Assembly (NCBI RefSeq): GCF_002443255.2
Contig: NW_019211457.1
Coordinates: 28,090,220-28,154,219, forward strand
Origin: Varroa destructor
Lineage: Eukaryota > Arthropoda > Arachnida > Mesostigmata > Varroidae
Direction: 5' to 3'
DNA: 64,000 nt
Shown here: positions 25,901-38,200 of the stretch, one piece after another
Layout: every line of letters starts with the position of its first letter
How positions within the stretch are numbered: position 1 is the first letter of the stretch
Translations under genes and position numbers: made by a program
The notes under the pieces: generated by a model
What the model saw: the letters and a program-made list of their open reading frames with translations, nothing else
Database searches by the model: none
Told to the model about the DNA's origin: nothing

Positions 25901-26887
25901 TGTATACAATATATCCATAATTTTTAAATCACATTAACTGTACATGTAATTAAAGAGCCATGGTAACTTAGTACTCTTGAATTGAAAATTCGATTCCTTT
26001 CAAGAGCGATGCAGATACGGTTCGATTTATGGAATGGTTTCAGTTTGATTGACTATTGATAAACGAGTATACTTCAAGTCTTTGTCGTCCCTGTACGCTT
26101 TTTCTGCTACAGAACGTAAATATTGAGAACTTTTCGTCGTCCTGGAATGATGGTCTTGCGTTCTGTGCATTAATCCACCATCATCTGCCCGATGCATTCG
26201 ACTACGCTACCCTGGATCCCGCTAACAAGAAGGAGAACTTTGATCTCGCCTTTATCACAGCCGAGTAAGTTTGTTATGTAGGAGTAGTAGGACCCACCTT
26301 TTGCACCTGGTACACGCGATACCACAATCGCATAATGTTTATGATGCAATGGATTATGTCAAAGATTTATGAAGGAATAGTCATGCATGTGGCTGACATG
26401 CAACTATCAGCCTAATAACATAGTGGAAACAAGGCATAGGTTTTGGCAAAATGGTGTTGAACTGTCATAGTGTAAAGGAAAAACTGCACCCTGCATATTA
26501 TTTATGTCCGAAGTGACTAATGAAACCAGGTATAGTTAAGCTGAACATATGTTATTACTAGCAGTTAACTTACTTGAAAGCAGAATTATATACCCCTTTT
26601 TACTATACCGTTTAGTTTTAAGGTTAGATTAGTTAAATGCATTTAACTGCCACTGATAAGTTTACTCTATTTGTAGTACACAAGTATTACATAATTTGTA
26701 TGAATAGATGAGCTTATATTTATTCTAAATGTGATATCATGTGTTGTTTGTCAACAGGCAGAGACTTGGTGTAACCCCGCTATTGGCGACTGAGGATATG
26801 CTGCTGACGGACAAGCCCGACTGGAAATGTGTCTTCACCTATGTTCAGTCACTCTACCACAAGCTGATTGCCATTGAGCCCAAATAA
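22936..26887 (+). CDS. Smoothelin-type single calponin-homology domain protein
   Basis: Three coding exons (22936-23007, 26113-26264, 26758-26887) give 117 aa, nearly all one type-2 calponin-homology domain. Family-typical segments are AMLLRWAKAKTQEYD, NIENFSSSWNDGLAFCALIH, PDAFDYATL and the closing PDWKCVFTYVQSLYHKL, which match the C-terminal CH domain of smoothelin and smoothelin-like proteins. Those proteins associate with actin or tropomyosin and calmodulin (family knowledge); the function here is inferred. Only the CH module is visible. The first exon opens with a consensus acceptor, and the ATG is only 6 bases inside it (in frame GGA AAA ATG). An upstream coding exon could therefore extend the protein, or the upstream exon may be 5' UTR only. 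Intron 1 is 3.1 kb and intron 2 is 493 bp. The C-terminus is secure. Confidence 0.88.
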
Positions 26888-27349
26888 ACGGGGTCAGGTT
26901 ATTGAAAGTGAGAGGGTTAAATTATAGTAATTGCGAAAAGCAATATACGAGTTGTACACAAAGATGTCACTGTAGTGTGTCTACAAAGATTAATTGAAAA
27001 GGAAAACGCCGAGGTTGAACGAATTAGAAAATTTACAGGCGACGAACGGATGCCGCAATACTGTCTAGATCACGGTATAGAGCAATTATTCGAACACATT
27101 GCAAAAATATGAGCTCTATAGTTATTTAATTTTGCGTAGGTTTGTTGCTTTATGTGTTTTATCCATTGTGGTCACTAGGCTTCATTGCGACAACTTAACT
27201 TACGAAAGAACAGGGCCCGGAATCGAGACAAAACAATTCATAAACAGAATTGGAATCGCTACTATTGTCGCAGCCATTATTCATAACTACCACGGAATAC
27301 AACCTTAAGTGTGTCACATTGTCAGGGCACTTCACACATTCATGTGAAT

Positions 27350-27355
27350 AATAAA
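27350..27355 (+). terminator. Poly(A) signal candidate for the CH-domain gene
   Basis: AATAAA lies 463 bases after the stop codon, the first exact copy I see downstream on this strand. Confidence 0.45.
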
Positions 27356-30300
27356 TGCCTATGTATCCATTATTACCCCTTATCTCGGAATGGGTCTTTA
27401 TCTTTTTACTTAGCGTAGTTCGTGTTGAGTACGTAGTAGCAGCAAAGTAGGATTCTGTAGTGGAAGCGAACTGGAGGGAAGAAGCCTAGTATCCTGCTCA
27501 TACTCGTGTATACATGCCTGCCTATCTTAGAAATCAGCTATTTTACTCACATCAGTAATAGTTGCACGTTTACGAGATAGGGCAGCAGCTTGCTCTGGAA
27601 TTAACCAAAAATTAAAATTAGTTGTTATCTCTGTAATGGATCGCGCGTTCTTCTTAGTGGTAGAGAAGAGCATGACTGTTGGTAAAAGGCTATCTTCTTT
27701 TTACCATGCTAATAGCTGGATCAATGGATGCGATAAAAGGATACACCCCCGCGTGGTAAATTGGTAGACTCTAGCGTGGTATCAAAGTAGTGCTGTAAAA
27801 AGAGGGAACTGCCTACACAAGCAAGACCCTCTTTAGACCTTCTGTTTAAACTACTCTTAGTTCACCCAAACGACAGACATGATAGGGTGTTGTGGTGACG
27901 TCAATCGTTGCAGACTTTCCCATTATGACATTGTATAAAAAAACTGCCTGTGTACATAGACACGCGAACATTAGCCGCTGGATATAGTAGTGCTGTACAC
28001 TCACGTGCTTCGAGGTTGTTGGAATATACGTAGAGTGTTTGTTCTGGTCTTTCTGGTTCGAGATAACATTTATGACAACTAAAATAATAGACACACTTTT
28101 CTTGTGATAGAATGCTCGAGTTTAATCATAATGGTTTTGCCGGAATGATTGCTGTGATGTTGTAAATGCAGCCTTGCTTAATATATAATAGGACAAAACA
28201 AGAGTTGAACAATTTTTTATTACCAAACTTGTGTGGATTAAAGATTAGCAGGGCATCATAGGCCCTTCGAACTTCTGAGCAAGATATAATTTTTACATGA
28301 TGAACTCCACATGGATATCATGCGACGAATTTTATGCTGTTTCGCGGTAAGTGGGAACGGACTCGAAACACCCGTAATTTATTTATAGATACTGACAAGT
28401 ACAGAAAAGAAGAATGGAAGAAGAAACTTGAATAATATACACGAACTTTCCAATTTAGTTGTTGAGGCTAGTCATAGATTAACTACGCTTTGCTAATGTT
28501 TTGATAGAACATTTAATAATTTGCTAATAATTTGACAGAACACACTAATTAAACAGTAAGGTCAGTTAGACTATTCAAACGTATCACTGAGACAGGTCAT
28601 TTGAATCTTCTACAGATTTAGAAGAACAGGATACCAGCTGATGTTCGTGTGATGAATGCGTCACTCACTGTACGTCCGACCAGGCCATCCAACAACTGTC
28701 AAACTTTTTAAGCCAAAGACTTGATACTATCGTGACAGAAAACTTAGATAGCTTTCGCACAATTGTAATAGATCCAAACCTACTTTTGTTGGACCATGAA
28801 ACGGTAGATTTGTCGATGTCAGATCAAATTTTAGTGGTATGAACATCTTCAACGCGTATGAGCTTCAAACACACAGTAATTTATATTATAATGATAAGGA
28901 ATATTGTATAGATATAATCCCATAACTAACGGTCAGTAAAATAGACAAATAAGCACGTCTCTAAGAGCATCTAAGAAGCAAATCTTTGCCAACAATCTAC
29001 ATATTGTATAACTTACAAGACTTCTTTCGCGACAAGGTTAAAGCCATATAGCGTCTGGAAATTATCGGTAGTTTTCGTCCCTAAGTCCTTCATCACCGAC
29101 AAACCCATGTAAAACATATATATAAATGCTGTATTAAGGTTCACAGTGGTGTAACTGAAAAGCGGTGGCAGCTAATGATGATCACCGACGGATAGCTAAT
29201 GGTAGGAACAAACACCTATACTCTAACGACGGTCTTGGCGCCTATGTACCTCGAGCCCGTGTATTTTTACTTCGTCGGTCGGCTTGTCTGACGCTAGGAC
29301 GATGACCCAATGAGCTGGTGCAAAAAGACAGTCGGCAAGTGCCAGCCGGTATATTCCGTCTAGACCGTCTTCGTTCAAAATGAAGCTTTCGGCAGACATC
29401 GTCAACGATCGAGAGACATTTGAAGGTGAATACGGCACGAGAAAAACAACGACTACAAGGTCAGCACCAGTTCATGGATATTGCTGAAGAATCGAATATA
29501 CTTCAAGAGATCTGGAAAAGGCTTATGCCTTTTAGATCGTCTTTTAACAGGCATGTTTACAAGCCAAGATAGTCTAATTAACCAGCGATACGTGTAACTA
29601 TGACTCGTATTGAGGCAGAAAAAAAGAGCTCAGTCATTGAAATAGATGGCGCAAAGAGACGTGAATGTTTTAAATGGTGTGTCAATTGATCAGGCCTGTT
29701 TTTTTTTCTTGCAATAATCGCGTAGCCTTGAACTACGGAATGTGTATTTAGCCTTGCAGTAGTTAAAGATAACGCAGCGCTACAGCAGTCCTATTGAAGT
29801 TTAACATTACATAAAGCAACTCATTAGTTTTAGGACATACACCGTATGACAAATGCGATTAGAAAAGAAACAATATCTTTCTTTCTTCCTAAGCTTTTAC
29901 CTATTATTTAATTATTTATTTAATTATTATTAATTATAAATTAGTTAGTAGTACCGTTTGATCTCTCCTTGGAACTTCAATGATGCATCTGAAATATCTG
30001 GAGAAATTATTCGGCGCTATGTCACGATAAGAAGTTCGCGTAATTGCCCAAAGCGAAACGTGGCCGCCGGATTTCACAACGATGAAATACGTTCGGAGAA
30101 TCAAACAAACAAAAAATTAGAAAAACGACAAAAAGCCATTAGGCTTATTGGGCTAGACAAGAGGTTTGGGGTAGCCTTTCACAACATATTTGGCTGGTGT
30201 TCTGGTTGTTACAATGGGTTGTACGAAAGAATGATTCTAAAGCAGCTTTCCGATAAAGTGAAATTCGTTAAGCTGTACCTAGTCAACACGAAAAATTGCG

Positions 30301-31248
30301 TTTTGATTTTCTATTGAGGAAGCTAGCTGGTTATTTATAGAAAATGAAAATCTTTTCATATTGCCATGTTTATTATATTTAATATGCCTACAGTATCAGA
30401 GCCCTTCTGACATGAGACGCAAAAATAACATCTTCGGCTCTTCGCATTTTTTACTGCCGAAAAAAAAGTTGATTGCTCCTACACAGCTAAGGGCTAAACA
30501 TCTGAAACAATATTTAATGATATCATTAAACATAAAACAGATATATATCCCTATTCTAGTTTAGCAAACAAATATTTATATATGCCTTTTTTTTTCGATA
30601 AGTACATTTTTATGTATACTATATATGTCGTTAAATAATAATTTAGTAGTACCGAATTAGGTACGATATGAAAACAACTTTCAAAGGCGTCATAAATAGG
30701 CTGCTGCTTTATTTGCTCAGTTCTTTTATAGAATATCATCGCTAACTCATGGTCATTACCGAGACACACGTACCACGTTACCGTAATAGCCAACATAGCA
30801 CCACCACTATACGTTACGTTGTCATTACTCATTAGAAGTACGTTTTTTATATTCATTATTAGAGAAGTCCTAGGGTATACATATATGTATATATAAAGCA
30901 AGTCCCTTCTCCCCAAGGTCTCCTTACATCTATCCTTGTTATGTTACGTCCTTTGATTCTTTGCTTTATTCACTATTTTATATTTTCCTTTCCTTGTTTG
31001 TGTTTATATATATTAAATAGTTTAATTGAGATTTAGTCAAGGCAACAGTCGAGTTGTGCTCTTTCTGCAGTAAACTGCAGCGTGAACAAGAAGAACAACA
31101 GGAACGAAAATACTTGCCGCATGCGGAATCTTTGTTAGCAACTGGTGCTGGCTACATCAGTCACCATCACATCCACGCCTGACCGCGACACGGCGGTACG
31201 CTACAATATTACTCAAGAGCAACACATTCACACATGTACACGCACATT

Positions 31249-31265
31249 ATATATATATATATATA
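31249..31265. repeat. (AT)n microsatellite
   Basis: Eight to nine uninterrupted AT units. Confidence 0.85.
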
Positions 31266-32231
31266 CCCAACACCAGCATTAAGTTACGAAAAGCTTACAT
31301 TTTCGACAGCGACCTATCCCATATTCACTTAGTTCGGGTACCACCCCCTTTTCTTTATGCTGCATTTGCATGTTTTTTATGTATATATTATTAGTGTTTA
31401 TATCAGTTGGAATTTTTATCGTGTATGACGTATCGTAGAAAGCGTAGGGTCAAGTCCGCTCGCAGTGTGAGGCCAAATCTGTTCTCGTCCAATTGCACCA
31501 TCCTGCCTACTTTGATACATCGACAAATTTCATTGATTTTCTTCTCATTATATTCATTTGCATTGCAGAAGTAGACACGAATAATGTTGAATCAGGCCAC
31601 TACTTGTATTTTCCCTTTTATCGTCAATGCAGGCTACCATATCATGTCATTGTCAATGACGCTATGTCAATGAGTTTTTTTCATTACTCCTAAACGATAA
31701 TCATCAATGTTCGTAGTTTTTCTAGATCGGACGAGTTAATCAGATCGTCTGTAGCAATACTCTGTCATCATTTTTTATAGGAATAATTTCCTCACTAGAG
31801 GGCGGTGCGTTCCTTTCGAGATATCGAGAGAGTTGAAGTTATAATTAATAATTATCTATTTAATTATTATGGTATATCTGGATACTTACGAACTTCATTT
31901 TTTCATCATTCCGAATCGTTAAAGACACTCTCAGAAAAGTGCATGCGTTCGTTGATATAACGATTTCTTTCGCTAACCTAAAACCTTTAATTTATAAGGA
32001 TTAATAGACCCCTTTCAGGTTGTTGGGCAAATTGGTGAAAGCGGTGTTGGGGGAAACTTTAACGGTGACTACTGATTGGCCAATGGGTTAACCGTTTGTT
32101 AGCGTGACTTCAACAAGTCAACTATGTGTGTCTCGTTCTTGGCTTTGTGAGCATTTTTTCCATTTCAAGCCTTCAGTACAGACATATGTTTGTGTTGTCA
32201 AGACCTACAGTGATCTTGACAGGGGTGCTAG

Positions 32232-35200
32232 CTAGCCAAGGCTGTAGCTACAAAGGATAGCGACACCCCTTTCGTAGAAACACGACGCCTGCTTGACGTC
32301 CGTGGCTTCTAGGTCAACCGTGAACAAAAGCTCTGTTCTTGACGAGTTTAGGTACACTGGCAAGGTGACGACTGCTGCTGATTTATTTTCATCACCAGTA
32401 GCTCTGAAAAAAGTGAAAAAGGAAGGTTTTAAATACGTTTGTTGTTAAAATGTTGTTAAGCTTTCAAGACGTTTTTTTTCACTGTGCGCCAATGGCTAAG
32501 TTTCATTTACCCAAAATCATCATTAAACGCAGCTCTTCCTGTAGAGCAACCTTTATTGATACCGAATAAGACTGTGGTCCTAAAGACGGTACGTCTCTAT
32601 GGTCAATATTTTTATGCTTTATTAATTGCCAATAGAACTGCTGAGTTAGTAGCACTGAAAGAAAGCTGTGATAAAGCGCATGGAAGGTTTGAATCCTTTT
32701 TTTTTTGGAGGTTGAGGGCAAATGTATTACGGAGACCAGACATCACTGAATTGTGCTTTGTCTGGTACAGTGGGACTCTCACCCACTAAACCCTGGACCT
32801 CTTCATCAGCCTGGACCATGGTTCGAGATATATTTGATATTACTTCGAAAGAAAGATTTGAATCTATCAACGAAATACTAACTTTATCCAGGTAAGCACA
32901 GTAAGCTGGAGCTCGGAGAGGATATTTGCGGAAAGCGTAAGTTTGGAGGCGTTTGTACACTCGGCGCCCTGTAATTTAAGGGAAGATATTGCAAAGCTGC
33001 ATTCATCCAATTCCGGACTGGTTTCAGCGGATGGCCTGATTGCTACTGCCAGGGATAGTTCTTCCAGCGACCAACCATTAGCTTGTGCTACGTATTGCCG
33101 AGTAGCCGTGATGTATGCTTCAGGGTTGAACAGACCGCCTAGAGAGGTTGTTTCAAATAGAATCATATATAATTAAGCCTCTTGACTAGATCTCCACCAC
33201 GCACATCGATTCTGTTCAGTCAGCAAGTTAGAGATACAACAAGTTCTACGATCGCATTTTTGCTTTTGATAACCGTCATTGACCCCTTATCCTTGACACG
33301 TTTAGCAAGAAGCTGAAGAATATCGATTATCATGCTTAATGTTTATAGAACACATGTATTAATATACGCTATGAGAATAGAAAGAGGTCTTAGAAAATGT
33401 ACGTACCAAGCCACACGACAAGTGTCTTGAGAGCAGCAAGTCCACCCTGCGTACACGCCTTCGATACTCGGGCCAACTGTTTGACACGTTCGTTGAAATC
33501 TGTAATCCACTGCGTGGCGGTGCATCCGGGTGGCGCTGTGTATCGACCCTTCCAATGAGACGGGACACAACTCTTAGCTAATTCGGATATCATCTGACGA
33601 TGCAAGTTGGTCTGCTTCTTTTCACCCTGACAAATCTGAACGATATCGACCAGATCGCGTCGAATAAGGCTCAGTAACTGTGAGCCCACGTTAACTTCGC
33701 GCTCGAAGTAGCGATACAGCGGGTCGCGGATGTTCTGCTTAGTCCTCTTAAGTGTCTGCAGGGACTGAGGCACCAGCTTCAGCCATTCCATAGCAGAACG
33801 TTGTAAAGTCAGCATCCATGCCGGGGTTGCTGACGAATCTAGCGCTCCGCGCTTCTTGATTTTCGTGTCGCCTTGTTGACTGGCCTCTTCAGTGTAAACG
33901 ACCTCATCATCGTCGTCTTCTAATAGTTGCATTCGCAGAAGTTTGGCCAAGAGGTCGCTGCCTCTATTGGTGAGGAGCACCTTCTCTGCATTGTTGGGCA
34001 GACCAAGCCACGACGGCTGCTGCAGGTCAGTCAGCTGTTCGACCCAATGTAAGAACTGGTCGCGTCGAATACCCTCGGGCATGTGAATACCAGCAGATCC
34101 CTGACCGGCGTCCACTAGCATAAAATCAGGCTCGAAACTCTTCTCCGTGAACAGGTGGGCTAGGAAGGAGTTGAGCAATCGCTGATCGAATTCGTTATCG
34201 ATCTTGCCCCCATAGATACACTGACCGAACAACGTACGCAGTGCCGTCCAAGGCACTTTTTCTGGTGGGAGATTCGTTCGACTCATGCTAGCACTCTCGA
34301 TCCATGTGTCAAGCGTGTCACACGCGACCCGCAGGTCACTTTCGTTGAACTCATAATGCTTCGACCAGCCAAGGGGTGAGTACCGCAACCTTTCCTGTAC
34401 GATGGCGTGAAACCAGGCTAGAAGGAAGTAAATTCTAGCACGTTCACTCGGTGTTTTCATCATGCGCTGTGCTGGTACCGTTGAGAAAGTTCGCAAGAGA
34501 TTCGAGCGGATTCCCGGTGGCGGTTCGAACACGAAGCAGCGGCCAGCTCGCAAGAGATTGACCGGTACCTTCGGATGTATCTCGAGTGTAAGGAACAACC
34601 GGAACCCTAGATGAGCTTGCAACGAATGGAGCTTCTTTTCGAGCTGGACAAGCCAGGCCGGAGCCAGATGGACATTCTTCAGCATCACCCAACGGCCGTT
34701 CTTTGAGGCGGCGTTGATCGCTTTTTCGGCTTGGGAAAAACCTTCAGCAGATCCCATGGCGATCGACGAAAGCTGCATGTTCATTTCGGCCGCCAAGTCA
34801 TCTACTCGACCGGACGCGTCGTATCCAGGTACAGAGCACATGAGGATAGGGGTATTAGCCTTGACTTCATTTTGTACGATGTTGACGAGATCGAGTTCGA
34901 TGTAGGCTGAAGCCATAAAATCCTCACCCATGATCGCATTGACTACCTGGTGAGCTTTCGCAATTACACGGTCAGGTCGCACGGCTTGAATCAGTAGTAA
35001 CTGCAACATGTGCTCGTCGATGCGGGATACACCCTTTTCATCCCATACAGGTGGCACCTGTGTTTCGGGATGTTCAAGGGTAAGCCAGTTTTCTACGGCC
35101 TTTTTGTTTTCGCTCAGATGTTTCTCCATGTGGGTAAAGTAGCTTAATCTAACGAGCGCTGACGCGGCCTCCAGTTGCTCTGGAGTAAAAGAATCGAATC

Positions 35201-38200
35201 GCACCGAGTGTTTGCCGAGCATTCCTTCACGTCCCCGGAGGAAGTGATTGAAAAGCGCTTCGAAGTGCGTCTCATTGGAGAAGCCTTTAAGGTGAATCTT
35301 ACACAGTAGAATAGCGAATGCTAGGTGGTCGTGATGTAACATACCGCGGGTAACCCTGTTAAACACGGTTTGGAATAAATCCTTGCTAATTACACCCAAT
35401 CGTTGCGTTGGGTCGGTCATGCCCTGAAGGTGTGCGTTATTGGTGAGTACATCATTGTACATCTCAAGGAAAAAGTGCAGAGAGTACTGATATAGGAAGT
35501 GAGCCTGATTCAGGCCTTCTAAAGTAAAGTAGATTGATGAGCAAGCGGTGGCCAATGGCATGTACTGCTGCGACACCGAGTCTACTTCGGCGATAACCTT
35601 GTCCGTCTCCTCTACTTTTCTGTAAATTAAAATAATGTTTTATTAGCACACAAATTATACGAGTATTTAATGTACGCAATACTTATTTCAGCATTAATCA
35701 ACGTTTCAAAAGTTAAGCTCGGGACTGCCGTTAAGTAGTGCTTTAAATATCTGTTTTTTATCACGAAACGAAGTGTCTACATCGGGTTTTAAAAAACACA
35801 CCGCCTCATTAAGTGTTTTCAGGTTTAGTAAGCAACCAAGTTACCACTACACCGTCACGGGCATCTGCGGCAGCATAAAAAATTTTGAATGTTTTGTGAA
35901 ATTCCTAAGATTACTGTAATAAAACGGATTCTCTTGCCAGCCACTAAGTTTTTACCTACTTTAGCGATTGTGTTTATGGCAGGGCGCATATTATACCTTG
36001 AAATTTCAGCAGCCTCGGTCTTCAGCTTTTCAAGGGTAGAGATAACGCTATCGTCATCCAGAATGCGACCCTTGGAGTCGTTAAGCGCTTGCAACAGCGA
36101 TTTCTCTAGCTGACGTAGCCGCACCTGGAACTCTCCTTGCAGTTTAAGCAGATCCGTTCGTTTTTCGTCTATATCTGGCCGCTCGGAACGCAAAACTTGG
36201 TTTAGACACTGGCTTTGCAACGAGCTTCGTGTCACAGTGAAGTTGACAAATGTCACTCGGGAACAGAGATCCGGTGGGAATTCGACAGTCGGGTCCCTTG
36301 TTGACAAGAAAATCGAGAACGTGGGTGATAAATCAATGTCCTGGTCACCTAGCGTGATCAGGACCCGGCCGCCGGTCTTGCGTACTTCTCGATTGAGAAC
36401 CGGGTTAAGAATCGGGTCGTAGCTCTCGACGTCCTGTACTAAAAGTGGATTGCCAAAACGGAGGGCGGATTCGAGGTTCTTTCTGAACGAATCGTCTAGG
36501 AACGACGTCTTCGTGATTTTCTTATCTTTGAACTCTTGCATAATGTACTCTGTCGCTTGGCCAGACGGGTCAATAATAAGCGGATACCGATTGAACCTCT
36601 TCAGCATAATGGCGTTTTCGGTGCAGAGGTCATCCGACGGAAGAGAATTCGCCTGCCACCTTAGCCGTTCGTCGGCCGTTGACAGATATTCAGTTCGAGC
36701 AATATCCAGACGAAAGCTGATGGCAGCCTGATGAAGGTGAGTGCACCAGTTATTAAAAAGGTTCTGCCTGTATGACTGGTCGAAATAGCCTGCATATGCG
36801 AGAAATGCTGATCCCAATAGCACGTCACCAGAGATGGTAGCCATCTGATTCTTGAAAGTTTCACTCGTAAGCTCCCAGCGATCCTTCTCACCGCCGAGAG
36901 ATCTGAGGAGATTAATGGAGCGGTCCACCTTGGCTTGAACATTGGCCAGATCACTCTTGATGCTCTGGGCCTCGCTTACCAGGTTGGCATACTCTTCCTT
37001 GTAGGATGCAATACTACGTTCAAGGTCATCAATGACACGGTTCATCTCATTGGCCTCCTCCTTGTTCTTGTTGGCTGACGCTTCCAGACTGGACAGTTCG
37101 TTGCGGAGGGGCTCGACTCTTTTTAACATGTCGGCGTAATTGCACTGGGCAATTGCCCATTTGACCATCGGTCCACAAGCGACGGAGGCACGATTAATCT
37201 TCTCATAGTTGAAATCGGGATTGTCTAGGTACTTTTGCTTCATCTTGTCCCGAATATCATCCCTGAAATAGACGTTGGTAACAATACATTATATTTTCTG
37301 ACTATTACCTTTGCACAATTTAACATGCATAAGCAGAATTAAAAGTGGAGGGCAGAAAGAAGACGTTACTAAACAAGTGGCATTTGAAAGCACATACGAT
37401 ATAGCCTCGGCGTTGTAGTTGATAATAGTGGAGATAAAGTTGTCTCTGATGATGACACCGCGAATGGCCTTCCAGTCCGGAGCATTCTCACCGAGCAGAA
37501 GGCAGATAGCCTCAAGGGTCATCTTGACGGGTGGTGGAGGGTTCGCCATTGAACGGATTTCAACCAGATTCTGCTTCTTGATTGACTTCACAGCTGCAGG
37601 GATAACAAAAGAATATACCTTGTTCAAACAATCATATAATACAAAGAGAATTGGTATTTTCTATAATTCTATGTTCACATGAAGCTAGTAATGTTATGAA
37701 GCTATGAAAAATGAAAACCTCCAGCAAACCTGTTTGTGCTTCTTCCACGGCGGGTTCCACCTTAGACAGGTCTTCCATAACACTCTTGCGTTTCTCAGCA
37801 ATGATCGCTTCTTGTTCACGTAGCGAATGCTGAATACGTTGACTTTCCACCTTCTTCTTTTCTGCCTCCTGTTGTCCTGATAGCATCTCCTTTAGTTTGG
37901 CGTTAGCTGCGGTGTTCTTCTCCTCGAGTTCACGTGACTTAAGCGCTAATGACTTTTGCATTTCTTCGACCTGATCGACGGTCTCTCGGATTTTCTGCAG
38001 GCCAATGTTGAGGTGGAGTTGCTCGTCTTCGAGCTCCGATCGTTTCTCATTGTAAAGTTTGACGTAATGCGAAATGAAGTCAAGATAGTGCCGAGGCGTA
38101 ATAGTGGTTTGCCGCCCGCCACGTTTAGCCAAACGAACTGACGCTTTGTGGAGTGTCTGGTGCACATAGACAAATGCGTTGACAATGGCTTGTCGGTAGT

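Larger units (their letters stand above)
26888..32231. other. AT-rich intergenic region downstream of the CH protein and of dynein
   Basis: Open frames here (for example 29958-30317 + and 29223-29438 -) match nothing I recognise. One exon-like frame at 28684-28836 is discussed under findings. Low-complexity AT tracts occur at 29903-29946 and 31840-31870. The 3' UTRs of the CH protein (+) and the dynein gene (-) fall within this region. Confidence 0.45.

Noticed and set aside
29958..30317. 119-codon plus-strand frame in the spacer
   Set aside because: No recognisable domain, codon use like the AT-rich flanks and no promoter or poly(A) context.
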